64,000 nucleotides of DNA. Origin: Clostridioides difficile_A. Lineage in GTDB: Bacteria > Bacillota > Clostridia > Peptostreptococcales > Peptostreptococcaceae. The translations under genes and the position numbers were made by a program. The stretch lies in contig OX246690.1 in assembly GCA_945909635.1 (NCBI GenBank), positions 3,844,001 to 3,908,000 on the forward strand. The letters run 5' to 3'. A model generated the notes under the pieces. It did no database searches. It saw only the letters and a list, made by a program, of their open reading frames with translations, and was not told the origin of the DNA. Of this stretch, positions 49,414 through 58,663 are shown in pieces. Numbering within the stretch: position 1 is the stretch's first letter; the number at the start of each line of letters is the position of its first letter.

Positions 49414-50531
49414 ATTTTTATTCTCCCCACTGAAAAAGTTATTCCTTTATATTTATGTTTTTCAACTATTAAGTTCCCTTTGCTCAAAAGATACGCTACT
49501 GGCTCTGCTACTGAATACACTCCCACATTTTTTTTAACAAAATCAGATTTATCAAATAGATTATCAACATTTGATATTTCATCTATTGAAAATGTTTTAA
49601 AAGGTATTTGTAGTACTTTTGATAAATCAATGATTGCCTTCTCATCTTTTTTTAGCTCTATACTTCCAATCGTGTTTATTGCTCTTATATCTATATTTTG
49701 TTTATTAAGAAATTCTACAAGCGAATTATACATTAGTTCACTATCTGTATTTCTTCTACAGCCAATTCCTATTACTATATCTTTTGGGATTACTCTTATT
49801 ATTTTTTCATTAATATAATCATTCTCAAACTCATTATCTGTATTTAAATTTTCAACATCTCTAATACAATTTATTTTATGACTTATTATAACTACTTTTT
49901 CTATGTACTTATTTAAGAAACTCTCTTTTAACTCATCAATGTTTTGTATAAACTTAAATCCTCTAGTATCAACTTGATACCATTCATCAACATATAAACC
50001 AACACATTTATTGTTAACTAACTTAGAATTCACTTCTTTTACATTTTCTCTAAAGTTATCAATGTATGCACTTAGATTTTTTGCTATCATGTCTAATGAA
50101 GCTTTTTGATTTATATCAGTGGCTGTTGTTATTACTGGATTAGCATCGATAAGATTACTTATGTAATGTGTTAATTTATTTGCTCCTCCAATATGCCCAC
50201 TCAATAAGCTTATTACGTTTTTACCTTTCTCATCTAGTACTAAAATTGCTGGGTCACTAAATTTACTCACTATATATGGCGCTATACTTCGTACAACTAT
50301 ACCTGTAGCCATTATAAATACTATGTAATCAAATTTATTAAATATTTCTCCCACAAAATCGCTCAGTTTCTTTTGAACTATATGTACACAGGTTTCTTGA
50401 AGATTTAAATTAATTTCTTTATTTTTTATTTGATATACAACACAATTATCTACTAGAGATTTTATCTTTATAGCTAGATTCTTACCATTTTCTGTGATAC
50501 AGATTATAGCAATATTACCCTCTATATTCAT
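49410..50531 (-). CDS. cbiG: Cobalt-precorrin-5A hydrolase
   Basis: Opens the delta-lactone of cobalt-precorrin-5A and releases acetaldehyde, an anaerobic-route step. The protein has SLLSGHIGGANKLTHYI (about 110), PVITTATDINQKASLD and the C-terminal IGIGCRRNTDSELMYNSL with VAEPVAYLLSKG. The longest frame starts at 50549 inside cbiF; AAGGATTTTAAAC precedes the in-frame ATG at 50529-50531, giving 373 aa. It overlaps the cbiF end by 17 bp and cbiH by four bases. Confidence 0.93.
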   Translation of the reverse strand: MNIEGNIAIICITENGKNLAIKIKSLVDNCVVYQIKNKEINLNLQETCVHIVQKKLSDFVGEIFNKFDYIVFIMATGIVVRSIAPYIVSKFSDPAILVLDEKGKNVISLLSGHIGGANKLTHYISNLIDANPVITTATDINQKASLDMIAKNLSAYIDNFRENVKEVNSKLVNNKCVGLYVDEWYQVDTRGFKFIQNIDELKESFLNKYIEKVVIISHKINCIRDVENLNTDNEFENDYINEKIIRVIPKDIVIGIGCRRNTDSELMYNSLVEFLNKQNIDIRAINTIGSIELKKDEKAIIDLSKVLQIPFKTFSIDEISNVDNLFDKSDFVKKNVGVYSVAEPVAYLLSKGNLIVEKHKYKGITFSVGRIKI

Positions 50532-51267
50532 GTTTAAAATCCTTGTCATATAACTTTGAGTTATTATATTCTTCTCCTAAGAATCTTCCAACCATTATTA
50601 AAGCAGTTTTATTTATATTATTTTCTTTAACTTTTATAGCTATGTCACTTAAAGTTCCTTTAACTATTTTTTCATCTGCCCAAGTTGCTTTATATATAAC
50701 TGCTATAGGAGTATCTTTTGGATATCCACCTTCCAGTAATCTAGACACAACTTTATCAATTTCTTGAACAGATAAAAATATTACCATAGATGTCTGATGC
50801 TTAGCATATGATTGTATTGATTCTTTCTCTGGAACTGGGGTTCTTCCTTCCATTCTTGTTATAATTACACTTTGAGAAATTTCTGGAACTGTATATTCAA
50901 CACCTAAAGATGAAGCTGCTCCTAAAAAAGAACTTACTCCTGGAGTGCAATCATAATCTATATTCAATTTATTTAAGTCCTCTACTTGCTCTCTAATTGA
51001 ACCATATATAGAAAAATCACCTGTTTGCAGTCTTACAACAGACTTGTTATTTTCTATACCTTCTCTCATGACATCTATTATCTCTTGTAAATCCATATGT
51101 GCACTATTATGTATTTGGCAATCTTCTTTACAATATTCCAAAAGTTCAGGATTAACAAGTGAACCTGCATATATTACTACATCTGCATTACTTAATAATT
51201 TGTATCCTTTTAATGTTATTAATTCTTTATCTCCAGGCCCTGCTCCTACAAAATGTACTTTATTCAT
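50515..51267 (-). CDS. cbiF: Cobalt-precorrin-4 C11-methyltransferase
   Basis: SAM-dependent methylation at C11. It starts MNKVHFVGAGPGDKELITLKG and has the family segments RLQTGDFSIYGSIREQ (about 85-100), CTPGVSSFLGAASSLG and ITRMEGRTPVPEKE. A GTG frame start exists at 51288, but AAAGGGG is best spaced from the ATG at 51265-51267. The length from there is 250 aa, as for Salmonella CbiF. It overlaps the cbiT stop by eight bases. Confidence 0.94.
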   Translation of the reverse strand: MNKVHFVGAGPGDKELITLKGYKLLSNADVVIYAGSLVNPELLEYCKEDCQIHNSAHMDLQEIIDVMREGIENNKSVVRLQTGDFSIYGSIREQVEDLNKLNIDYDCTPGVSSFLGAASSLGVEYTVPEISQSVIITRMEGRTPVPEKESIQSYAKHQTSMVIFLSVQEIDKVVSRLLEGGYPKDTPIAVIYKATWADEKIVKGTLSDIAIKVKENNINKTALIMVGRFLGEEYNNSKLYDKDFKHEYRG

Positions 51268-51835
51268 AATCATTTTCCCCTTTTTCACAAGATATTATAT
51301 ATATAGGATTTAGTGGTTTAAAGTATTCACCTTTTCCTAATTTCTCTAGTTTAGAAACATTTAAAACACTTACATCTATTTCTTTAAATCCATATTTTTT
51401 AAGTAATTTTAAAGTTTGATTAAAAGTATCCATTATTATAAAATTAGCTACAAGTCTTCCTCCTATAACTAAATTATTTTTAGACCATTCTATTATTTCT
51501 TCTAAATTATTCCCTGTCCCACCAAGAAAAATAGACTCAACTTGGGTATTTAATCCTACATCGATTGGAGCATACCCTTTTATTACTTCTATATTTTTTA
51601 AGTTAAATTTTTTTATGTTTTTCTCTATAAGTTCTATAGCAACATCATTTTTCTCTATAGATATAACATTTAGATTAGGATAATTATATGCAGCTTCAAT
51701 ACTTACACTTCCTGTACCAGCACCTATGTCTATAAAATTTTTAGCCTTTACTAAATTCAACTTACTTATTGATATTGCTCTAACTTCTTCTTTAGTAATT
51801 GGAACTTTCCCTGTTATAAATTCACTATTCTTCAT
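51260..51835 (-). CDS. cbiT: Cobalt-precorrin-6B C15-methyltransferase (decarboxylating)
   Basis: Class I SAM methyltransferase that methylates C15 and decarboxylates the C12 acetate side chain. The SAM motif is IDIGAGTGSVSIEAA (about 36-50). ITKEEVRAISISKL (14-27) is the conserved N-terminal region, and IFLGGTGNNLEEII follows near residue 105. At 191 aa it is the stand-alone form; in many bacteria it is fused to CbiE as CobL, and here the two are adjacent with an 11-bp overlap. Confidence 0.94.
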   Translation of the reverse strand: MKNSEFITGKVPITKEEVRAISISKLNLVKAKNFIDIGAGTGSVSIEAAYNYPNLNVISIEKNDVAIELIEKNIKKFNLKNIEVIKGYAPIDVGLNTQVESIFLGGTGNNLEEIIEWSKNNLVIGGRLVANFIIMDTFNQTLKLLKKYGFKEIDVSVLNVSKLEKLGKGEYFKPLNPIYIISCEKGENDYE

Positions 51836-52433
51836 CTAAAATCACCACAACATTCATCTCGAAATTGTCCATTCTTATTATCTCTTCTGGTTTTGCTATT
51901 GTTATTTTTTCATTTTCATATGATAAATTTTCTCCTACTACAACAATCTTATTTAAATTTCTATCTATTATTTCTTTACTTATTTGTTTTGGACCTATCT
52001 TAGAGTCTGTAACCATACATACTTTTTTATGTGATAGTATATAATCAAAATCTGGTACTTTTCCATGACTACTTGTGATATATACATCATTCATATCAAC
52101 ATATATTTTTGAAAATATATATTGTAATGAACTAATTCCAGAAACCATATTTATTATTTTGTTGTCAATATTCTTAGATAGATACCTACCTATACCATAT
52201 ATTAATGGGTCACCAGAAGCTATTACTGATATTTGCTTTTCTTTATTATTATTTATGTACTCTATAATTTCTCTCAAATTAGAATCTAAGATTATTTTTT
52301 CTCCTTCGAAGTTTTTTATAGATTCTAGATTCCTCTTACCACCAATTAATACATCAGAAGTGGAAATTAAGTTTTCACCTTTTTTTGTTATATAGTCCAA
52401 ATTTCCAGGCCCTAGACCTATTATGTTTATCAT
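51825..52433 (-). CDS. cbiE: Cobalt-precorrin-7 C5-methyltransferase
   Basis: Tetrapyrrole methylase acting at C5. It starts INIIGLGPGNLDYITKKG and carries IASGDPLIYGIGRYL (about 71-85), MVSGISSLQYIFSKI and YITSSHGKVPDF, the last distinguishing CbiE from other methylases in the cluster. The length, 202 aa, is normal. It overlaps cbiD by four bases upstream and cbiT by 11 bp downstream. Confidence 0.94.
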   Translation of the reverse strand: MINIIGLGPGNLDYITKKGENLISTSDVLIGGKRNLESIKNFEGEKIILDSNLREIIEYINNNKEKQISVIASGDPLIYGIGRYLSKNIDNKIINMVSGISSLQYIFSKIYVDMNDVYITSSHGKVPDFDYILSHKKVCMVTDSKIGPKQISKEIIDRNLNKIVVVGENLSYENEKITIAKPEEIIRMDNFEMNVVVILDEE

Positions 52434-53656
52434 ATAAAGACCTCCACTAATGCATCTGTATTATCCGATTTACCTAACAATGACTTATCCATTGAAAATA
52501 TCATCACTTCCACATCAATATCAACTGACTCTTCATTTAAGTATTCCTTTACTCTATCTCTACATTTATTACTCAATATATTATACACCTGTTTATACTC
52601 ACTATTGTTTATTATATCCACAGCTTCTTCAGATGTTAGGCACTGATTTATTTTATTTAAAAATTCGTATTTAGCTCCCATTAAGGCTAGATTTGCCACT
52701 AATATCTCACTTCTAGCATCTGCAACTTTACTATGAGTATTAAAGATACCAGCAGATAGTTTTATAAATTTGCCTATATGACCAGCCATTAATATTTTTT
52801 TATACCCTATTCTTTGAGCTTCTTTAATCATATAGCCTACAAAATTACTCGTTCTAACTACATACTTAATATCCAGGTTTAGTTTTTCTCTTATAAACTG
52901 TTCTCCATGATTTCCTGGAACCAGTATTATTTTATCTAAGCCTTGTTCTTTTTTCATTTGAAGTTCTATGGATAAGGATTTTTTCCATCCTTCATCACTC
53001 ATAGGTTCAACAATACCTGTTGTACCTATTATAGATATTCCTCCAACTATACCTAATCTTGGATTAAATGTTTTCTTTGCTACCGTTTCTCCTTGTGGAG
53101 CAAAGATTGTTATTTTTAAAACTTTATTATCTCCAAGTACAGATTCAAAATTACTTCCTACAAGCTTTCTTATTTCCTCGTTTATCATTTTAAGTGGAGT
53201 AGGATTTATAGCTGGCTTACCAACATCTACACTTAGTCCTTTTTTGGTTACTACTCCAATACCAATTCCACCATAAACTCTAATATATTTATAAAGTTCA
53301 TTTTGACTCTCACTATTAGTACTTACACTATCAATATCACATAAAGTAAGATAATCTTTATCATTATCGTTTTTGGACACAATTTCAGCTCTTGCATAAA
53401 TATCCATGGTGTGAGTTGCATCTATGTCATCTCCACCATCTTTTTTTATGGAACATTCCACAAATGTATTAGAAATATTTATATTATCAACCTTTAATGA
53501 TAATGGTATCCCTTTAGGAGTATCTATATTTATAGTATCAATTTTATTTTTTGTTATCAGCATATATACAGCAGCTTTGGATGCACCTGTTGCACATGAG
53601 CCTGTAGTATATCCTCTTCGATATTTTTTACCATCTATATATACATATTCTTCCAT
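52430..53656 (-). CDS. cbiD: Cobalt-precorrin-5B C1-methyltransferase
   Basis: SAM-dependent methylation at C1, a CbiD fold unlike the other methylases. It starts with RRGYTTGSCATGASKAA (13-29), the family signature, and has VYGGIGIGVVTKKGLSV (about 128), AINPTPLKMINEEIR and GIVGGISIIGTTGIVEPMS (about 204). At 408 aa it is somewhat longer than the roughly 370-380 aa of many homologues, mostly in the C-terminal part. It begins eight bases after the cbiC stop. Confidence 0.95.
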   Translation of the reverse strand: MEEYVYIDGKKYRRGYTTGSCATGASKAAVYMLITKNKIDTINIDTPKGIPLSLKVDNINISNTFVECSIKKDGGDDIDATHTMDIYARAEIVSKNDNDKDYLTLCDIDSVSTNSESQNELYKYIRVYGGIGIGVVTKKGLSVDVGKPAINPTPLKMINEEIRKLVGSNFESVLGDNKVLKITIFAPQGETVAKKTFNPRLGIVGGISIIGTTGIVEPMSDEGWKKSLSIELQMKKEQGLDKIILVPGNHGEQFIREKLNLDIKYVVRTSNFVGYMIKEAQRIGYKKILMAGHIGKFIKLSAGIFNTHSKVADARSEILVANLALMGAKYEFLNKINQCLTSEEAVDIINNSEYKQVYNILSNKCRDRVKEYLNEESVDIDVEVMIFSMDKSLLGKSDNTDALVEVFI

Positions 53657-53664
53657 ACATATAC

Positions 53665-54297
53665 CTACATAGTATATAATATAGCATTTACTATTGCTGC
53701 TGCTAAATTACTACCACCTTTTCTACCTTTAGAAATTATATATGGTATGTCTGTTTTTTCAACCTCATCTTTTGATTCTTGTGCCCCTACAAAACCTACA
53801 GGAACTCCTATAACTGCATCTAAATCTAATTTACCTTCTGATTTCATCTCCATAACTTTATATAAAGCTGTTGGTGCATTTCCTAAAACAAATATCTTTC
53901 TGCCACCTTCTTTAGCTGCAATTTCTACTGCTGCCATAGAACGAGTAATCCCTTTCTCTTTAGCTAATTTTGCTGTTTCTTCGTCTGCTACTAAGCATTT
54001 ATATTTACATCCTAATACTTCTAGCTTTCTTTTATTTATTCCACTAAGAGCCATATTTGTATCAGTATAAATACTAGCATTATTTTTTAATGCATCTATT
54101 ATACTATCTACTGCTTCTTCTGATATTTTTAATATGTCTAAGTAATCGAAATCAGCAGTAGTATGTATAGCTCTTTTTATTATTTTTTCTTCGATATTAT
54201 TCTTAAATCTATAATCTGGTCTAATCTCATCTATTATTTCTTGTATTAATTCAAAACTTTTTTCTTCTATTTTCATAGGATTCTTTATGTATTGCAT
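53665..54297 (-). CDS. cbiC: Cobalt-precorrin-8 methylmutase
   Basis: Moves the C11 methyl to C12, giving cobyrinic acid. The catalytic histidine is in RAIHTTADFDY (about 46-56). ITRSMAAVEIAAKEGG and VFVLGNAPTALY follow, and PVGFVGAQESK with GRKGGSNLAAAIVNAI at the end are family hallmarks. The length (210 aa) is normal. GGGGGAAATAGA precedes the ATG. It overlaps the end of the pduX-like gene by 13 bp. Confidence 0.95.
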   Translation of the reverse strand: MQYIKNPMKIEEKSFELIQEIIDEIRPDYRFKNNIEEKIIKRAIHTTADFDYLDILKISEEAVDSIIDALKNNASIYTDTNMALSGINKRKLEVLGCKYKCLVADEETAKLAKEKGITRSMAAVEIAAKEGGRKIFVLGNAPTALYKVMEMKSEGKLDLDAVIGVPVGFVGAQESKDEVEKTDIPYIISKGRKGGSNLAAAIVNAILYTM

Positions 54298-55172
54298 TCT
54301 ATTTCCCCCTTAATTCCTCCATTTATTATGTTCAATGTATAAATCTTATTATAAACAGAATCTATATTAGATTCACATAATACATCTATTATCTTTTTAT
54401 CATCCATAAACTTATCAATTAAGATGCCTATTACTGTACCACTGTGAGCAATGTTTACTCCATATGCTCCACATTTTTTTGATATTTTTATTATTTCACT
54501 TAGGTACTCTTTTTTCTCTATATTTTCATTTGCTAAACTACTTAAAGTACAAGCCTCTCCAACTAGGGATAAGTTATCACTTTTTATTCCCTCTTCTAGA
54601 ATAGTAAATGACCTTTTTATGATTTCTCTATTTTCTATTTTTAAGGTGTTGTAATCTTTCCTCAGCCTAATTTTCATAGTATCTAACATTTTGTTTGGTT
54701 CAAGTATTATAACTTTTGCATTGGTTAGATTCCCTAAATATTTTATAACAGTTCCACTTAAGGGATTAAATATGCTATTTTTATCTATAAATATAGAATC
54801 TGTTGGTTCTATTTCTGCTGCTAATTTACAAATCTCTTCACTACTTAAATCTTTATCTATCAATGACAATGTTGCCTTTATAGTAGCTCCTATATCAGCA
54901 GTCGAACTTGCCATTCCCTTTCCAACAGGTATCTTACTGTCTATATTCAGAGAAATATTTTTAGTATATTTTTTAGGTAGATTAAACTTTTCAAATACTT
55001 TCTCAATTGCTAGTCTTGACTTACGTCTACCTAAGTTTATATCTATTAATTTTTCTTCAATATACACCTTGGAATACATATCTATTGCATATGAGCATAG
55101 ATATTCTTCATCATCAATTATTCCTTGTACAAACTCTCCACAAGATGCTGGGCACATTCCATAAGATTTCAT
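54285..55172 (-). CDS. L-threonine kinase (PduX-like GHMP kinase)
   Basis: GHMP-fold kinase expected to make L-threonine O-3-phosphate, the substrate of CobD for the aminopropanol linker. The N-terminus GMCPASCGEFVQGI is typical of PduX. The ATP loop is PVGKGMASSTADIGATI (about 91-107). GVNIAHSGTVIGILID near the C-terminus completes the GHMP pattern. A GTG at 55179-55181 would add three codons; GGGTGAT in front of the ATG at 55170-55172 favours the shorter 295-aa form. It sits between cobD and cbiC, supporting the role by context. Assignment rests on homology motifs plus position. Confidence 0.9.
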   Translation of the reverse strand: MKSYGMCPASCGEFVQGIIDDEEYLCSYAIDMYSKVYIEEKLIDINLGRRKSRLAIEKVFEKFNLPKKYTKNISLNIDSKIPVGKGMASSTADIGATIKATLSLIDKDLSSEEICKLAAEIEPTDSIFIDKNSIFNPLSGTVIKYLGNLTNAKVIILEPNKMLDTMKIRLRKDYNTLKIENREIIKRSFTILEEGIKSDNLSLVGEACTLSSLANENIEKKEYLSEIIKISKKCGAYGVNIAHSGTVIGILIDKFMDDKKIIDVLCESNIDSVYNKIYTLNIINGGIKGEIECNT

Positions 55173-55173
55173 T

Positions 55174-56244
55174 CTAATCACCCAATAAACCTTTTATATT
55201 TTCTATAAGAATTTTATTATCTTCATGAGATTTTATAGCTACTCTTATAAAACTATCATCTAGTCCTACAAAGTTAGATGCATCTCTAACCAATAAATTT
55301 CCTCGCTTAAATAAATCTTTTTTCAATTCTCTAGATGTTTTTTTATAAATTTTTATCAAAATAAAATTAGCATCTGTATCATAGACTTTTATATTTTTTA
55401 CGTTTCTCAACTCTTGTAACATGTATTTTCTTTCTTTTATGTAATATTCTTTACTCTTTCTAATATACTCTTTATCTTCAAAAATAAAATCAGATAGTAT
55501 GTCTGCAAAAGAATTTATAGTCCATGGCTCTTTGTATTCATAAATTTTGTCCATAATGTTAGTATTGCTTGTAATACCATATCCTAACCTTAAGCCAGGC
55601 ATACCAAAAAACTTAGTCACAGCTTTAATTATGAATATGTTTTTGTTTGATTCTATATATTTGACTAAGCTATACTCATTTTCATCTTCAACAAACTCCA
55701 TAAAAGTTTCATCAACTATTAACATCTTATTATACTGACCTAATAAATAAACAAGCTCCTTTAAGTCTTGAACATTTCCACTAGGATTATTAGGATTACA
55801 TATAAATAAGCTATCGAATTTTTCAATGTTATTTTTTATTATATCTATATCAAATTTAAAATTATTTTCTGAATCTAACTCTAAATCTATAATATCTAGA
55901 TTGTTTAACTTAGCACTTCTTCTATATTCTGAAAATGTAGGATTTATTATAGCTAATCTTTTTTTAAGACTCTTCATAAGCAAATAAATCACTTCTGTAG
56001 CACCATTTCCAGGTATTATAAAGTTCGGATTTATATCTATATATTTTGATATATTCTCTCTCAAATTTGTATAGTTTATGTCTGGATAATTCCTACACTC
56101 CTTTAATCCTTTTAAAATGTATTTTTCTAAATTTGGCAATACATTTGGATTTATATTTGAGCTAAAATCTATTATTTCTTTTGGGTCTTTCCCATACAAT
56201 TCAGCCATCTCATCCACATTGGCACCATGCCCTAAATCCTTCAT
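55174..56244 (-). CDS. cobD: Threonine-phosphate decarboxylase
   Basis: PLP enzyme converting threonine phosphate to (R)-1-amino-2-propanol phosphate. It starts with the CobD-type GHGANVDEMAELYGKDPKEIIDFSSNINP region. The cofactor lysine is in AVTKFFGMPGLRLGYG. It also has GNGATEVIYLL (near 80) and CNPNNPSG (near 150). At 356 aa it is a fold-type I aminotransferase relative, so a histidinol-phosphate aminotransferase is the main alternative; the neighbours decide for CobD. It follows cbiB by 31 bp. Confidence 0.93.
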   Translation of the reverse strand: MKDLGHGANVDEMAELYGKDPKEIIDFSSNINPNVLPNLEKYILKGLKECRNYPDINYTNLRENISKYIDINPNFIIPGNGATEVIYLLMKSLKKRLAIINPTFSEYRRSAKLNNLDIIDLELDSENNFKFDIDIIKNNIEKFDSLFICNPNNPSGNVQDLKELVYLLGQYNKMLIVDETFMEFVEDENEYSLVKYIESNKNIFIIKAVTKFFGMPGLRLGYGITSNTNIMDKIYEYKEPWTINSFADILSDFIFEDKEYIRKSKEYYIKERKYMLQELRNVKNIKVYDTDANFILIKIYKKTSRELKKDLFKRGNLLVRDASNFVGLDDSFIRVAIKSHEDNKILIENIKGLLGD

Positions 56245-56275
56245 CTATGTCCCCCTTAAGTTCGCAAACCATCAT

Positions 56276-57247
56276 TTATATAATTAATTTGATTAAAATC
56301 ATCCTACACAACACATATAATAGTGTAAATACTAATATGGATACAAACGAAGATGCGTACATAATTTTATTCGTTTTAATTATATCCTCTTTATCTATCT
56401 CCCTAAGCTTATCCCCTATTGTTGGCTTATATACTTTTTCCCCAAAATAAACGTTAGTACCACCCAATTGGATTCCTAAAGCACCAGATACTGCACCCTC
56501 TGAAAAAGCACAATTTGGACTTTTATGATTCTTTCTATCTCTAATGGATATCTTAAAACAATTTCTATAGTTGTAACGTAAAAAGAAACTCCCAATTGTC
56601 ATAAGGACAACGGATATTCTAGCTGGTATATAATTGGCTACATCATCAATCTTAGCAGAAGCAAAGCCAATATCTTTATATTTTTCATTTTTATATCCAA
56701 CAGTTGAATCTAATGTATTTATAGCTTTATACACCATAGCAAGTGGTGCTCCTCCAATAAATGCATAAAACATAGGTGCGATTATACCATCTACAGTATT
56801 TTCTGCAACAGTTTCTACAGTTGCTCTTATTATCTCAGACTCACTTAAAGTAGTAGTATCTCTACCTACTATATAAGACAACTGCGTTCTAGATTTCTCT
56901 ATATCTCCAGTTTTTAATACATTATAGATTTTTAAAGCTTCATCTTTCAAACATTTTGTAGCCAGTGTGGTATAAATTATAAAACCATTTACCACAACGC
57001 TCAATAATCCATTAAAGCTAAATAACTTCACTATAGAATAGGTTATTAAATACGTTATTCCCACAGTTATAAACCATAATATAAATCCACCAAATTTTAA
57101 CTTTTTATCACTCTTAAAGACCTTCCTTATTATACCTTGAGTAAAATTTATAAGTTTACCAATAAACCTTACTGGATGAGGAAAAGAATACGGGTCTCCT
57201 ACAATTAAATCTGCCACATATCCTATATAAATAGATAAAATATTCAT
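56276..57247 (-). CDS. cbiB: Adenosylcobinamide-phosphate synthase
   Basis: Inner-membrane enzyme that attaches the aminopropanol (phosphate) to adenosylcobyric acid. The N-terminal LIVGDPYSFPHPVRFIGKLI and the AENTVDGIIAPMFYAFIGG segment are signatures of the family. LDSTVGYKNEKYKDIGFASA and FSEGAVSGALGIQLGG follow. Hydrophobic helices near 60-100, 165-185 and 295-320 fit a membrane protein of 323 aa. It is immediately adjacent to the cbiA stop codon. Confidence 0.94.
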   Translation of the reverse strand: MNILSIYIGYVADLIVGDPYSFPHPVRFIGKLINFTQGIIRKVFKSDKKLKFGGFILWFITVGITYLITYSIVKLFSFNGLLSVVVNGFIIYTTLATKCLKDEALKIYNVLKTGDIEKSRTQLSYIVGRDTTTLSESEIIRATVETVAENTVDGIIAPMFYAFIGGAPLAMVYKAINTLDSTVGYKNEKYKDIGFASAKIDDVANYIPARISVVLMTIGSFFLRYNYRNCFKISIRDRKNHKSPNCAFSEGAVSGALGIQLGGTNVYFGEKVYKPTIGDKLREIDKEDIIKTNKIMYASSFVSILVFTLLYVLCRMILIKLII

Positions 57248-58624
57248 TTACTTATTTCCTTTATTCAAAAAATTTTCTATACAATTTAAATTATTATAGA
57301 AATGAGTATGAAGATATGTAGCTAAAGTATTTCCTTTACTATAACCGCCATCCCATTCCTCAACTATATTTCCATCTCTTTCTTTTTTCATTGAATATGC
57401 ACATTTTTCATCACTTTCAAATATTGAATGATGAAACTCATGACCTTTGATAGCCTCTCCTTTTTTAGATAAAAGAGTATTTTCTTTAGCTACACCAATA
57501 CAGTATCCAAATCTTTTTAAAGAAGATGTCATCTTACTAATTCCACTGAATATACCAACCATATTAAATTCTTGTTCTTCTTGATTCAATAGTTTCTCAC
57601 CTAGGTACATCAGCCCCCCACATTCTGCATAAATTGGTATGTTATTGTTATGTGCCTCTAATATAGAAGCTCTCATTGACTCATTTGCCTCCAATTCTTT
57701 TCCAAATATCTCTGGAAATCCCCCTCCAATATAAATATAATCTGAAGTTGGCACTGATGTATCTTCAAGAGGGCTAAAATAGTTTACCTCTAATCCAAGT
57801 TCTTCTAAAAGCTCTATATTCTCTCTATAATAAAAATTAAATGCCTTATCATATGCTATAGCTATTGATTTATTCTTAACATGCTTTTTTATTTCATTAT
57901 TCTCTATTAAAGTTTGAAAATCAAAATCACTCTCAAACTCATCACTTTCTGAAATTTCTATTATCCTATCAATATCTATATAACTTTCAATTTCATCAGC
58001 TAAAGTATAAAATTTTTCTCTTAAAGATTTCATCTCCACACTAGGAACCAATCCTAAATGTCTAGATTCTAAAGAAAACTTATTATTTGGAGGAAAATAC
58101 CCCAATACTTCAATATTACAATATTTCTCTATAGAACTTTTAATTATTTGATAATGGCTATTGGTCTTAACATTATTTACTATGACACCTTTTATATTTA
58201 CATCTTTATCTAATTCCTTATATCCAAGTACCATAGCAGCACTAGATGCAGCCATAGATTTTCCATTTATAACTAATATAACAGGTGATTTTAACACCTT
58301 TGAAGTATGTGAGCTTGTACAGTTATCTAAATCTATTCCAAAACCATCATATAGCCCCATAACACCTTCTATTACTGAAATATCTGCATCTTTTGATGAT
58401 TTATTCACTATATACTTTATTTTTTCATCATCTAACATATAAGAATCTAGATTTCTGGAATGTCTTCCAGTTATAAAAGTGTGATATGAAGGGTCTATAT
58501 AGTCTGGCCCTACTTTATATGGCTGTACTTTCATATTCCTCTTGACTAAGGCTTGCATTATTCCTAATGAAATTGTTGTCTTGCCTACTCCACTACTGGT
58601 ACCTGCAATTAAGATTTTTTTCAT
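57248..58624 (-). CDS. cbiA: Cobyrinic acid a,c-diamide synthase
   Basis: Glutamine- and ATP-dependent amidation of the a and c carboxylates. The N-terminal ATPase has IAGTSSGVGKTTISLGIM (5-22), VGPDYIDPSYH and VIEGVMGLYDG. The C-terminal glutaminase domain has YIGGGFPEIFG and the nucleophile cysteine in YAECGGLMYLGEKL, plus a late HTHFYNN histidine. The length, 458 aa, is normal. It lies 39 bp after cbiP. Confidence 0.95.
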   Translation of the reverse strand: MKKILIAGTSSGVGKTTISLGIMQALVKRNMKVQPYKVGPDYIDPSYHTFITGRHSRNLDSYMLDDEKIKYIVNKSSKDADISVIEGVMGLYDGFGIDLDNCTSSHTSKVLKSPVILVINGKSMAASSAAMVLGYKELDKDVNIKGVIVNNVKTNSHYQIIKSSIEKYCNIEVLGYFPPNNKFSLESRHLGLVPSVEMKSLREKFYTLADEIESYIDIDRIIEISESDEFESDFDFQTLIENNEIKKHVKNKSIAIAYDKAFNFYYRENIELLEELGLEVNYFSPLEDTSVPTSDYIYIGGGFPEIFGKELEANESMRASILEAHNNNIPIYAECGGLMYLGEKLLNQEEQEFNMVGIFSGISKMTSSLKRFGYCIGVAKENTLLSKKGEAIKGHEFHHSIFESDEKCAYSMKKERDGNIVEEWDGGYSKGNTLATYLHTHFYNNLNCIENFLNKGNK

Positions 58625-58663
58625 AATACACCTCCTACCTAAATTATAAATACAGAATCATTA

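Noticed and set aside
54691..55164. 157-codon plus-strand frame opposite the threonine kinase gene
   Set aside because: The longest shadow in the window, but it has no Shine-Dalgarno, overlaps a well-supported GHMP kinase fully and has no domain I can recognise.
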